Positions 26,578 through 34,127 of a DNA stretch of 64,000 bases are shown one piece after another. Numbering within the stretch: position 1 is the stretch's first letter; every line of letters starts with the position of its first letter. The translations under genes were made by a program, and so were the position numbers. Below the pieces are notes generated by a model, which saw only the letters and a list, made by a program, of their open reading frames with translations, ran no database searches and was not told where the DNA came from. The DNA is from Comamonas_C sp026954015 (GTDB taxonomy: Bacteria; Pseudomonadota; Gammaproteobacteria; Burkholderiales; Burkholderiaceae_C), in contig JAPSFS010000010.1 of NCBI GenBank assembly GCA_035063785.1, positions 62,001-126,000 on the forward strand. Reading direction: 5' to 3'.

Positions 26578-27716
26578 CACGGTGCTCGTGCCCTGAGCGT
26601 GAGGAGCGTGATTTCCGACGGGCGGCCCAGGCGCACCGGCAGGCCCGGCCACAGGCCGGTGCCGTTGCTCACGTACAGCCACATGCGCCCGACCTGGTAC
26701 AGGCCCGAGACGTAGCCGTTGTTGGCCCATTGGGTGAGCAGGTCGATACCGCGGATTTGCCCGCCGTGCGTGTGCCCGGCCAGTTCCAGCACGGCGCCGG
26801 AGGCGGCCACGTCGCGCGCGGTGTCGGGGCGGTGGCTGAGCACGATCCGTTCGACCCCCGGCGGCAGGCCACGCGTGGCGGCGGCAAGGTCGGGCATGGC
26901 CTGGCCGAACGCGCCCGCCTGCCGGTCCGTGAGGCCGACGAGGGCAACACGCGCGCCGCCGCGCGCCACGAGCACGTGGGCGTTTTCCAGCAGCGTGATG
27001 CCGAGCGCGCGCAGCGCCTGCATCCAGCCGCCGTAGTTCACGTAGTACTCGTGGTTGCCGGGCACGCCGATGACGCCGTCGCGCGAGGCCAGCCGCGCCA
27101 GCGGCGCCACGTGCGCGGCGCGCGCGGCAACGAGCCCGTCCTGGAAGTCGCCGGTGATGACGATGAGGTCGGGCGCGAGCGCGTTCACCCGCTCGACCAC
27201 CCCCGCCATCCACGGCGCGCGGTTGATGACGCCCGCGTGCAGATCCGAAAGCTGCACGATGCGGTAGCCGTCGAACGCGGGCGGCAGGCCCGGCAGCACC
27301 ACCTCCACCGCGCGCACCTCGGGCAGCTTCACCGCCTGCCAGGTACCCCAGGCGCCCAGCAGCAGCGCCACCAGCGCCAGCACCGAGCCCGCCGCGCGGC
27401 TGCGCACGAGCGCCCGGCCCGCGGTGGGCCAGAGCAGCCGCAGCACGCCGCCGAGCAGGTCGCGCAGCACCAGCAGCAGCGCAAGCAGCAGCAGCGCACC
27501 GAGCGCCCCACCCGCTGCGATGGCAAGCCAGCGCGGCAGTTCCATCACCGAGAAATTGCCGAAGTACCAGTTGACGATGGGCCAGTACCCCGCCACCGGC
27601 AACAGCACCAGCGCCAGCAGCACGCGCCAGAGCGCGCGCATCGGCAGCCGCGCCACCCAGCGCGCCACCACCACGCCCCAGATCAACAGGGCAACGAGAA
27701 CCACGGTCAACAACAT
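26577..27716 (-). CDS. Membrane-anchored metallophosphoesterase (YaeI/YkuE-like)
   Basis: The 379-residue protein has four N-terminal hydrophobic helices (within residues 1-125). A calcineurin-like phosphoesterase domain follows, with all metal motifs: SDLHAG, GDFQDG, GNHEYY, SHRP and AGHTHGGQ. Relatives hydrolyse UDP-diacylglucosamine or other phospho-compounds at the membrane; the substrate here is not known. The active domain's side of the membrane is not fixed by sequence alone. Repeat copy d adjoins its stop codon. Confidence 0.88.
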   Translation of the reverse strand: MLLTVVLVALLIWGVVVARWVARLPMRALWRVLLALVLLPVAGYWPIVNWYFGNFSVMELPRWLAIAAGGALGALLLLALLLVLRDLLGGVLRLLWPTAGRALVRSRAAGSVLALVALLLGAWGTWQAVKLPEVRAVEVVLPGLPPAFDGYRIVQLSDLHAGVINRAPWMAGVVERVNALAPDLIVITGDFQDGLVAARAAHVAPLARLASRDGVIGVPGNHEYYVNYGGWMQALRALGITLLENAHVLVARGGARVALVGLTDRQAGAFGQAMPDLAAATRGLPPGVERIVLSHRPDTARDVAASGAVLELAGHTHGGQIRGIDLLTQWANNGYVSGLYQVGRMWLYVSNGTGLWPGLPVRLGRPSEITLLTLRARAP

Positions 27717-27803
27717 CGGGGCACACCTCTACCGCAACGACGGGGCCCAGCGTAACCGAGCCGCCGCCCCGGCGCACGCCGCCCCGATTTTTCAGACCGG
27801 AAA

Positions 27804-27844
27804 GGCCGCCTGCGCTTGCCAGGCAAGCGCGGGCAGCTATTGCA
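27804..27844 (-). repeat. Short palindromic interspersed repeat, copy e
   Basis: Minus-strand reading GCAATAGCTGCCCGCGCTTG followed by CCTGGCAAGCGCAGGCGGCC. The palindromic core GCGCTTGCC/GGCAAGCGC is intact and the TTTTG left flank is altered. It starts directly after the ahpF stop codon. Confidence 0.8.
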
Positions 27845-29398
27845 TCAGGAGCGGATCAGGTGGTCGAACGCCGCCAGCGCCGCCGTCGCGCCCGCGCCCG
27901 CCGCGATCACGATCTGCTTGTACGGCACCGTGGTGCAGTCGCCCGCGGCGAACACGCCCGGCACGCTGGTCTGGCCGCGCGCGTCGACGACGATCTCGCC
28001 CGCCTTGCTGAGCTCCACCGTACCCTTGAGCCAGTCGGTGTTGGGCAGCAGGCCGATCTGCACGAAGATGCCCTCCACCGCCAACTGGCGCGCCTCGCCC
28101 GAGACGCGGTCCTTGTAGCTCAGCGCATAGACCTTGCTGCCGTCGCCCAGCACCTCGGTGGTCTGCGCGTTGAGGACCACCTCCACGTTCGGCAGGCTCG
28201 CGAGCTTCTTCTGCAGCACCGCGTCGGCCTTGAGCTCGGGCATGAATTCAAGCACCGTGACGTGCTCCACCACGCCCGCGAGGTCGATTGCCGCCTCGAT
28301 GCCGGAATTGCCGCCGCCGATCACGGCCACGCGCTTGCCCTTGTACAGCGGCCCGTCGCAGCTCGGGCAGTAGGCCACGCCCTTGGTGCGGTACTGCTCC
28401 TCGCCCGGCACGTTCATGCTGCGCCAGCGCGCGCCGGTGGAGAGGATGACGGTCTTACCCCTGAGCACGCCACCGTTTTCCAGCGTCACCTCGATCAGGC
28501 CGTCCGCGCCCGCGGGCTTGAGCGCCTTGGCGCGCTGCAGGTTCATCACGTCCACCTCGTACTCGCGCACGTGCTGCAGGAGCGCGCTGGAGAACTGCGG
28601 CCCCTCGGTGTGCGGCACCGAGATGTAGTTGTCGATGTCCAGCGTGTCGTTCACCTGCCCGCCGAAGCGCTCGGCCACCACGCCCGTGCGTATGCCCTTG
28701 CGCGCCGCGTACACGGCCGCCGCCGCGCCGGCCGGGCCGCCGCCGACGATGAGCATGTCAAACGCCGCCTTGGCCGAGAGCTTGTCCGCCTCGCGTGCGG
28801 CGGCACCGGCATCGAGCATGCCGACGATGCGCTTGAGTTCCATGTGCCCGGCGGAGAACACCTCGCCGTTCAGATACACCATGGGCACGGCCATGATCTC
28901 GCGCGCCGTCACCTCGGCCTCGAACGCGCCGCCCTCGATCACCGTGGTCTTGACCTTGGGGTTGAGCACCGCCATGAGCGAGAGCGCCTGCACCACGTCC
29001 GGGCAGTTGTGGCAGGTCAGGCTCATGTAGACCTCGAAATTGAAGTCGCCATCGAGCTGCCGGATCTGCTCGATCAGGTCGGCCTCTTCCTTCGGGGGGT
29101 GGCCGCCGGTCCACAGCAGCGCCAGCACCAGCGAGGTGAACTCGTGCCCCAGCGGCAGCCCGGCAAAGCGCAGCGACTGCTCGCCATCGGCTCGCACCAG
29201 CGCGAACGAAGGCTTGCGCGCGTCCTGCCCGTCAAACCGCGCGCTGATCTTGTCGCTGCGCAGGCTGGCGATGGTGGTGAGCAGCTCGCGCATCTGCGCC
29301 GAACCTTCGCTCTCGTCCAGCGAGGCGACCAGCTCGAACGGGCGCTGCACGCGCTCCAGATAGGCGGCAAGCTGGGTTTTCAGTGGATCGTCAAGCAT
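27845..29398 (-). CDS. ahpF: Alkyl hydroperoxide reductase subunit F
   Basis: AhpF is the flavoprotein disulfide reductase that passes electrons from NADH to AhpC. The 517 residues comprise an N-terminal double-thioredoxin-fold domain with the CHNC redox pair (about 130-133). The FAD domain begins LIVGGGPAGAAAAVYAARKG and carries CPSCDG (about 346-349), followed by the NADH motif VIGGGNSGIEAAIDLAG. The ATG at 29398 has a perfect AAGGAGG site. It is downstream of ahpC, with a strong hairpin between them that should lower its expression relative to ahpC. Confidence 0.97.
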   Translation of the reverse strand: MLDDPLKTQLAAYLERVQRPFELVASLDESEGSAQMRELLTTIASLRSDKISARFDGQDARKPSFALVRADGEQSLRFAGLPLGHEFTSLVLALLWTGGHPPKEEADLIEQIRQLDGDFNFEVYMSLTCHNCPDVVQALSLMAVLNPKVKTTVIEGGAFEAEVTAREIMAVPMVYLNGEVFSAGHMELKRIVGMLDAGAAAREADKLSAKAAFDMLIVGGGPAGAAAAVYAARKGIRTGVVAERFGGQVNDTLDIDNYISVPHTEGPQFSSALLQHVREYEVDVMNLQRAKALKPAGADGLIEVTLENGGVLRGKTVILSTGARWRSMNVPGEEQYRTKGVAYCPSCDGPLYKGKRVAVIGGGNSGIEAAIDLAGVVEHVTVLEFMPELKADAVLQKKLASLPNVEVVLNAQTTEVLGDGSKVYALSYKDRVSGEARQLAVEGIFVQIGLLPNTDWLKGTVELSKAGEIVVDARGQTSVPGVFAAGDCTTVPYKQIVIAAGAGATAALAAFDHLIRS

Positions 29399-29433
29399 GG
29401 TTCCTCCTTCAGGCAATCGCAAAAACGGGCATG

Positions 29434-29480
29434 AAAAAGCCGGACGGCAGGGCGCGTGCGCGCCCTGCGCCAGTCCGGCT
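29434..29480 (-). terminator. Hairpin between ahpC and ahpF, terminator or attenuator
   Basis: On the minus strand, AGCCGGACTGGCGCAGGGCG pairs with a matching 3' arm ending CCGTCCGGCTTTTT, forming a near-perfect stem of about 19 bp with a very small loop and a following T run. It lies 23 bp after the ahpC stop and about 35 bp before ahpF, so partial read-through would give much more AhpC than AhpF. Confidence 0.88.
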
Positions 29481-29503
29481 GCGGGTGGCAGACGGCCGTG
29501 GGC

Positions 29504-30079
29504 TCAGATCTTGCCGACCAGATCCAGCGACGGGGTCAGCGTCTTGGCGCCTTCCTTCCACTTGGCCGGGCACACCTGGTCGGGGTGCGCGGCGGTGAAC
29601 TGCGCGGCCTTGAGCTTGCGCAGCGTCTCGGTCACGTCGCGCGCGATCTCGTTGGAGTGCACTTCCATGGTCTTGATCACGCCCTCGGGGTTGATCACGA
29701 AGGTGCCGCGCAGCGCCAGGCCTTCTTCCTCGATGTGCACGCCGAAGGCGTGGGTCAGTTGGTGCGTGGGGTCGCCCACGAGCGGGAATTTGGCCTTGCC
29801 CACGGCGTCGGACGTCTCGTGCCAGACCTTGTGCGAGAAATGCGTGTCCGTCGTCACGGCATAGACCTCGGCACCGGCTTTCTGGAACTCGGCGTAGTGC
29901 TCGGCCGCGTCCTCGATCTCGGTCGGGCAGTTGAACGTGAAGGCCGCCGGCATGAAGATCAGCACGGACCACTTGCCCTTGAGCGTCTGGTCGGTGACTT
30001 CGATGAATTCGCCCTTGCCGCCACGGTTGACGTAGGCGGTGGTCTTGAACGGTTGAATCTGGGTATTGATGAGCGACAT
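29504..30079 (-). CDS. ahpC: Alkyl hydroperoxide reductase subunit C (typical 2-Cys peroxiredoxin)
   Basis: AhpC reduces H2O2 and organic peroxides and is recycled by AhpF. The 191 residues have the peroxidatic Cys51 in MPAAFTFNCPTEIED and the resolving cysteine in DQVCPAKW near the C-terminus. GDPTHQLTHAFGV and the C-terminal extension are typical of the AhpC subclass; MPAAFTFN replaces the common YPADFTFV. AGGAGG precedes the ATG. The promoter carries a large palindrome matching OxyR architecture, consistent with peroxide induction. Confidence 0.97.
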   Translation of the reverse strand: MSLINTQIQPFKTTAYVNRGGKGEFIEVTDQTLKGKWSVLIFMPAAFTFNCPTEIEDAAEHYAEFQKAGAEVYAVTTDTHFSHKVWHETSDAVGKAKFPLVGDPTHQLTHAFGVHIEEEGLALRGTFVINPEGVIKTMEVHSNEIARDVTETLRKLKAAQFTAAHPDQVCPAKWKEGAKTLTPSLDLVGKI

Positions 30080-30118
30080 GCGTGACCTCCTTGGAGTCGT
30101 GAACTAAGTAGAAACCCG

Positions 30119-30146
30119 ATAATAGGGCTTCATGCCGATTTGTCTA
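30119..30146 (-). promoter_or_regulatory. Probable ahpC promoter (-35 TAGACA, -10 TATTAT)
   Basis: On the minus strand, TAGACA (30146-30141) and TATTAT (30124-30119) are separated by 16 bp, and transcription would begin about 35 bp before the ahpC start. The OxyR-like palindrome ends 1 bp upstream of the -35, the usual place for an OxyR activator site. Confidence 0.65.
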
Positions 30147-30147
30147 T

Positions 30148-30182
30148 TTGATATGCACAATCCAGCGGATTGGCAATATCAA
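30148..30182 (-). promoter_or_regulatory. OxyR-type operator of ahpC
   Basis: This 35-bp inverted repeat has arms TTGATATTGCCAATCC and GGATTGTGCATATCAA around the 3-bp centre GCT; 13 of 16 arm positions match. Within it, GATA, AATC, GATT and TATC are spaced about one helical turn apart, the four-contact pattern of tetrameric OxyR. It directly abuts the -35 element. No oxyR gene is in the window. Confidence 0.72.
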
Positions 30183-30293
30183 TCATCGCGCGCGCGGTCG
30201 GGCGTCGGCCCGGGACGGCGGGCTTCGGCTTGTCAGTACCAGACCACGCGCTCACAATCGGCCCCATAGCCATGTTGAAACAAGGAGTCCGCC

Positions 30294-30770
30294 ATGAAAG
30301 GCGACGCAAAAGTCATCTCGTACCTGCAAGCCCAGCTCAGGAACGAGCTCACCGCCATCAACCAGTACTTCCTGCACTACCGGTTGCTCAAGCACTGGGG
30401 GTTTGACAGGCTCGCGAGCAAGGAGCGGGAAGAGTCCATCGGTGAGATGAAGCACTCCGACATGCTCATGGACCGCATCCTGATGATCGACGGCCTGCCC
30501 AACCTGCAGGACCTGGGCAAGCTGCAGATCGGCGAGGACGTGCCCGAAATCCTGCAATGCGACCTGCGCCTGGAGCGCGCCGCGCAGGAAACCGTCAAGG
30601 AAGGCATGGCGCACTGCGAGAGCGTGCGCGATTTCGTCTCGCGCGACCTGCTCGCGCGCATCCTCGACGACACCGAGGAGCACATCGACTTCCTCGAAAC
30701 GCAGATCGAGGTGCTCGCCAAGGTGGGCGTGCAGAACTATCTGCAGTCGCAGATGGGCGAGCTCGGCTGA
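30294..30770 (+). CDS. bfr: Bacterioferritin
   Basis: Bfr forms a 24-subunit iron-storage shell. The 158 residues contain the ferroxidase ligands Glu18 (NELTAINQYF), Glu51 and His54 (GEMKHSDMLMDR), Glu94, and Glu127/His130 (DTEEHIDFLE). The methionine after HSD is the haem ligand of true bacterioferritins. The ATG follows AAGGAG. It is divergent from ahpC across 214 bp that include the OxyR-like operator, so peroxide control of both genes is possible. A terminator follows. Confidence 0.96.
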   Translation: MKGDAKVISYLQAQLRNELTAINQYFLHYRLLKHWGFDRLASKEREESIGEMKHSDMLMDRILMIDGLPNLQDLGKLQIGEDVPEILQCDLRLERAAQETVKEGMAHCESVRDFVSRDLLARILDDTEEHIDFLETQIEVLAKVGVQNYLQSQMGELG

Positions 30771-30795
30771 GCAGGCCGCCCCGCTCCCACAAACA

Positions 30796-30817
30796 ACGGG
30801 CTGCGGCCCGTTTTTTT
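30796..30817 (+). terminator. Rho-independent terminator of bfr
   Basis: ACGGGC-TGCG-GCCCGT is followed by a run of seven T, 26 bp after the bfr stop. Between it and 31054 about 240 bp carry no gene or signal that I can recognise. Confidence 0.9.
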
Positions 30818-31054
30818 GGGCAATGAACCCGGCACCAGGCCGTCATCGGCCACCCGTCGCGTTGCCACCGCGGCGATCGGGAATGCCGCCTTCTTCTGAA
30901 CGACAGCGCCGCGATGTGGCGGCACGCGCCGAGGCTGGTGCGATCAACGCAAGGGACGATGCGCTGGCACGCGCGCGATGCGCGGCTGACGGAAGGGGTC
31001 GCGCCCCGCCCGGTTCGTGAGGCGTCGCCAGACGCCCCCATGCGTCGCCTGTGC

Positions 31055-31822
31055 TCAGTGCGGTCGCCGTTCGCCGCAGCGCAAGGTCAACACCCGCACA
31101 CCGTTGCCCGTGACGGCCACGGTGTGCTCGAATTGCGCGGACAGTTGTCCGTCGCAGGTGACGACCGTCCAGCCATCGTCCTCGGTCTGGACGGCTCTGC
31201 GCCCCTGATTGACCATAGGCTCGATGGTGAAGACCATGCCCTCGCGCAGCGTCAGCCCGGTGCGCGGCTTGCCCCAGTGCAACACCTGGGGTTCTTCGTG
31301 CATTTCGCGGCCGATGCCGTGGCCGCAGTATTCCCGGACGATCGAATAGCCATTCCTGCGGGCGTGCCGCTCGATGGCGTGGCCCACGTCGCCCAGCGTG
31401 GCGCCTGGGCGGACGGCCTGGATGCCTTTCCACAGGGCTTCATAGGTGATCTGCACCAGCCGTCGGGCCGGTTGCGAGACTTCACCCACCAGATAGGTCT
31501 TGCTGGAATCGGCGATGTAGCCATTCTTCTCCAGCGTGATGTCGAAGTTGACGATGTCCCCGCTTCGCAGAATGTCCGTGGGCGAGGGAACACCGTGGCA
31601 CACCACGTTGTTGGGCGAGGCATTGAGCGCGTAGGCGTAGCCGTACTGGCCCTTGCTGGCCGGACGGGCATGGAGTTCATGGACGATGAGGTCGTCGACC
31701 AGCTCGTTGACCTGCATGGTGGACATGCCGATCAGATTCAGTTGATCGAGACGGTCGAACACCTGCGCCAGCAATCTCCCCGACTCTGCCAGCAATGCGA
31801 TTTCTTCCGGGCGCTTGGTCAT
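31055..31822 (-). CDS. map: Type I methionine aminopeptidase paralogue in a ParD-like operon
   Basis: This enzyme removes N-terminal methionine. All five metal ligands appear: two aspartates in SGDIVNFDITLEKNGYIADSSKT (given in part), histidine in CGHGIGREMHEEP, and glutamates in FTIEPM and QFEHTV. The 255 residues are the size of the housekeeping MetAP. Housekeeping map in proteobacteria sits next to rpsB, so this isolated copy coupled to a ParD-like gene is probably a second gene. Its ATG at 31822 overlaps the upstream stop (ATGA). Whether it behaves as a toxin partner, an accessory or a plain MetAP cannot be decided from sequence. Confidence 0.9.
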   Translation of the reverse strand: MTKRPEEIALLAESGRLLAQVFDRLDQLNLIGMSTMQVNELVDDLIVHELHARPASKGQYGYAYALNASPNNVVCHGVPSPTDILRSGDIVNFDITLEKNGYIADSSKTYLVGEVSQPARRLVQITYEALWKGIQAVRPGATLGDVGHAIERHARRNGYSIVREYCGHGIGREMHEEPQVLHWGKPRTGLTLREGMVFTIEPMVNQGRRAVQTEDDGWTVVTCDGQLSAQFEHTVAVTGNGVRVLTLRCGERRPH

Positions 31823-32031
31823 GGCGATGCTTTCTGCAAAGACGGCGCGGCTACACCCGCCGCCTGCATTTCGCGGGTCACGATCTCGTTGAAGCTCTGC
31901 GCCGGATGCATCTCGCACAGCATGCCGATCCGGATCCAGAAAGCGGCCTGCGCATTGATGGAGCGGCACGATACGGCGCTGGCCTTGCGCAGTTGGTCGT
32001 GGAGCTCGTCGTCGATATTCACGATGCCCAT
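31819..32031 (-). CDS. ParD-like ribbon-helix-helix antitoxin-family protein
   Basis: The 70-residue protein starts MGIVNIDDELHDQLRKASAV, a short beta strand and helix like RHH DNA-binding domains. It continues CRSINAQAAFWIRIGMLCEM, matching the ParD-like antitoxin family (DUF3423). RHH antitoxins repress their own operon as dimers. A perfect palindrome lies 22-38 bp upstream of its start. No ParE-type toxin follows; a methionine aminopeptidase gene does, coupled by ATGA. The family call rests on pattern recognition of the N-terminal half. Confidence 0.75.
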   Translation of the reverse strand: MGIVNIDDELHDQLRKASAVSCRSINAQAAFWIRIGMLCEMHPAQSFNEIVTREMQAAGVAAPSLQKASP

Positions 32032-32052
32032 GTTGTTCGTTCCAGGTGAAAC

Positions 32053-32069
32053 ATATATGAATCATATAT
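32053..32069 (-). promoter_or_regulatory. Palindromic operator of the ParD-like/map operon
   Basis: ATATATGA-A-TCATATAT is a perfect 8+1+8 inverted repeat, strikingly AT-only in a GC-rich region. It is 22-38 bp before the ParD-like start, so it would overlap the -10/+1 region. This fits autorepression by a ribbon-helix-helix dimer. Confidence 0.7.
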
Positions 32070-32171
32070 TGAACCAGCAGCCGGCACACGCAACCCTGCG
32101 GGGCACGATGTCCGTCGAGCGTTGAGATCGGGGCCTCCACTCCCGATGCGCCCATGCCGACCCGACACCCA

Positions 32172-32190
32172 TGTAGGGCAAATTCCTACA
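32172..32190 (+). promoter_or_regulatory. Inverted repeat upstream of flhDC, RcsB/BvgA-like box
   Basis: TGTAGG-GCAAATT-CCTACA is a perfect 6+7+6 inverted repeat, 122 bp before flhD. TAGGnnnnATTCCTA resembles sites bound by NarL-class regulators such as RcsB, which represses flhDC in enterobacteria, and the BvgA repeat. The regulator here is unknown. Confidence 0.5.
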
Positions 32191-32311
32191 CGCCGTGTCC
32201 GCCAGGCCTGACGTCAGGTACCGCCGGTCACCGACTTATCTTCCTTGAGGCCGACTTTCACAATGCATTTCAACGGATCGAGCCCGGTCCGGCCTCTGAA
32301 AGGAATGCACC

Positions 32312-32641
32312 ATGACGAACGAACAACTGCTCTCCGAAATCCGCGAAGCCAATCTGTCGTACCTGATGCTGGCGCAACACCTGATCCGCCAGGACAAGGC
32401 CGAGGCGGTGTTCCGCCTGGGGCTGGCGGAAGAAGCCGCGGACATCCTCGTTTCGCTCAGCACCGCGCAGGTGCTCAAGCTCGCCTCGCGCAACACGCTG
32501 CTGTGCAGCTTCCGCGTCGATGACGAGCTGGTGTGGAGTCTGCTCACCAACCACAACACGCCGACCAAGGCCGCGAGCGACGCGACCAACACGCTGCACG
32601 CCAACATCCTGATGGCCAGCCGCGTGAGCGAAGTCATCTGA
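32312..32641 (+). CDS. flhD: Flagellar master regulator FlhD
   Basis: FlhD with FlhC forms the FlhD4C2 activator of class II flagellar genes. The 109-residue protein matches the family from its start: EIREANLSYLMLAQHLIRQD, DKAEAVFRLGLAEE and LASRNTLLCSFRVDD. The redox-sensitive cysteine of E. coli FlhD (Cys65) aligns with the LLCSF cysteine. flhC follows after 16 bp. No other flagellar structural gene is in the window, so the motility regulon lies elsewhere. Confidence 0.96.
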   Translation: MTNEQLLSEIREANLSYLMLAQHLIRQDKAEAVFRLGLAEEAADILVSLSTAQVLKLASRNTLLCSFRVDDELVWSLLTNHNTPTKAASDATNTLHANILMASRVSEVI

Positions 32642-32657
32642 ACGAGGAAGCCGCGCC

Positions 32658-33197
32658 ATGACCGCCACCGCCAAGAGCGTCCTGAACGAATCCCGCCAGA
32701 TCGAACGCGCCGCGATGCTCATCGAGATGGGCGCGCGCATGCAGGTGCTGGAATCAGAAACCACGCTCTCCTACGAGCGCCTGATCCGCCTGTACAAGGA
32801 AGTCGCGGGCCGCTCGCCCTCCAAGGGACAACTGCCGTTTTCCACCGACTGGTTCCTCACCTGGCAGGAAAACATCCACAGCTCGCTGTTCCTGAACATC
32901 TACGAATACCTCTCCAAGGGCGTGGACCTGGACGCGGTGGAACTGCTCACCAAGGCCTACCGCCTGTACAGCGAGCAGGTGCAGGCCGCCGAGATCGAGC
33001 CGCTGCTGTCGTTCACCCGCGCCTGGCGCCTCGTGAAATTCATCGACGCGAGCATGCTCACGCGCACCGCCTGCAGCAAGTGCCACGGCCAGTTCGTCAC
33101 CGAGCTCTACGAAAGCCGCCACTACACCTGCGGCCTGTGCAACCCGCCCGCACGCGCGGGCAAGAGCAAGGCCAAGAACGCGCTCAAGCTGCATTGA
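32658..33197 (+). CDS. flhC: Flagellar master regulator FlhC
   Basis: FlhC is the DNA-contacting partner of FlhD. The 179 residues include IERAAMLIEMGARMQVLESE, LPFSTDWFLTWQENIHSS and the four zinc-binding cysteines in ACSKCHGQFVTE and YTCGLCNPP (about 140-165). The basic tail GKSKAKNALK is usual. AACGAGGAAG gives a ribosome binding site before the ATG. It is co-transcribed with flhD; repeat copy g follows 41 bp after the stop. Confidence 0.96.
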   Translation: MTATAKSVLNESRQIERAAMLIEMGARMQVLESETTLSYERLIRLYKEVAGRSPSKGQLPFSTDWFLTWQENIHSSLFLNIYEYLSKGVDLDAVELLTKAYRLYSEQVQAAEIEPLLSFTRAWRLVKFIDASMLTRTACSKCHGQFVTELYESRHYTCGLCNPPARAGKSKAKNALKLH

Positions 33198-33238
33198 TCG
33201 CGGTGTGCGCAGCTGCGCCCGAATTATTCAAGCAAAAA

Positions 33239-33283
33239 CCCGCTTCAGCGCTTGTCTGGAAAGCGCGAGCAGCTCTTATTTTG
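33239..33283 (-). repeat. Short palindromic interspersed repeat, copy g
   Basis: On the minus strand, AAATAAGAGCTGCTCGCGCT then TTCCAGACAAGCGCTGAAGCG. The GAGCTGCTCGCGCTT part and the AAGCGCT arm match the family; the palindrome has two mismatches. It lies between the ends of flhC and the convergent ABC operon. Confidence 0.7.
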
Positions 33284-33314
33284 ATATGAAAATACCGGTA
33301 TCCGGCCGCCGCAC

Positions 33315-34127
33315 TCAGGATTCGATCAGCCACGCCGGATCGGGGTCGGGCAGCGGGATCGCCGCAAGCAGGTCGCGCGTGTAGGCGTGCGCCGGGGCCG
33401 CAAAAACCTGCGCGGTGCTTGCCGATTCGACCACCTCGCCCGCGCGCAGGATGAGCACGTCGTCGCACAGGCTGTGCACGAGCGAGAGGTCGTGGCTGAT
33501 GAAGATCAGCGACAGCCCGCTCTCGCGGCACAGCGATGCCAGCAGCGCCACGATCAGCGCCTGCGCCGAAACGTCGAGCCCCGAAGTCACCTCGTCGGCA
33601 ATCAAGACTTCGGGCTGCACCGCCAGCGCCCGTGCGATGTTCACGCGCTGGCGCTGCCCGCCCGAGAGCTCGTGCGGGTAGCGCAGCGCCAGATCGGCGG
33701 AGAGGCCCACGCGCTCGAGCAGTTCGGCGCAGATGTCCATCGGTTTGCGCCCCGCCAGTCGCCCCAGCGCGCGCAGTGGCTGCACGATGCTCGTGCCCAC
33801 ACGCCGGCGCGGGTTCAGCGCCGACATCGGGTCCTGGAACACGAGCTGCAGCCGCGCGCGGTAGTCGGTGAGCGCCTGCCCCGCGAGCCCCACCACCGCC
33901 TGCCCGTCGAACGTGATGCGCCCGCGCTGCGGCGGCATCAGCAGCGTGAGCGCCCGCGCGAGCGAGCTCTTGCCACTGCCCGATTCGCCGATCACGCCCA
34001 GCGCCCTGCCCCGCTGCAGCGTAAAGCCCACGTCGCGCAGGATGGTGCGCATCGCGGGCTGCCCCTGCACGCGCACCGCCGCCGGCACGTCCAGCCCCAG
34101 TCCCTCTACCCGCAGCAGGGCGCTCAT
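33315..34127 (-). CDS. Peptide-type ABC transporter ATP-binding protein, second ATPase (DppF/OppF-like)
   Basis: The 270-residue ATPase has Walker A GESGSGKSS, Q-loop LVFQDPMSALNPR, signature LSGGQRQRV, Walker B VLIADEVTSGLD and switch histidine FISHDL. It pairs with the upstream ATPase to power peptide or nickel-class import. Its ATG at 34127 overlaps the preceding stop as ATGA. It is the last gene of the operon. The short C-terminus after AHAYTRDLLAAIPLPDP lacks an added domain. Confidence 0.93.
   Translation of the reverse strand: MSALLRVEGLGLDVPAAVRVQGQPAMRTILRDVGFTLQRGRALGVIGESGSGKSSLARALTLLMPPQRGRITFDGQAVVGLAGQALTDYRARLQLVFQDPMSALNPRRRVGTSIVQPLRALGRLAGRKPMDICAELLERVGLSADLALRYPHELSGGQRQRVNIARALAVQPEVLIADEVTSGLDVSAQALIVALLASLCRESGLSLIFISHDLSLVHSLCDDVLILRAGEVVESASTAQVFAAPAHAYTRDLLAAIPLPDPDPAWLIES

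Noticed and set aside
30820..31054. Possible small genes in the gap between bfr and map
   Set aside because: The open frames have no ribosome binding site or recognisable protein, and their composition is arginine/proline-rich shadow-like.
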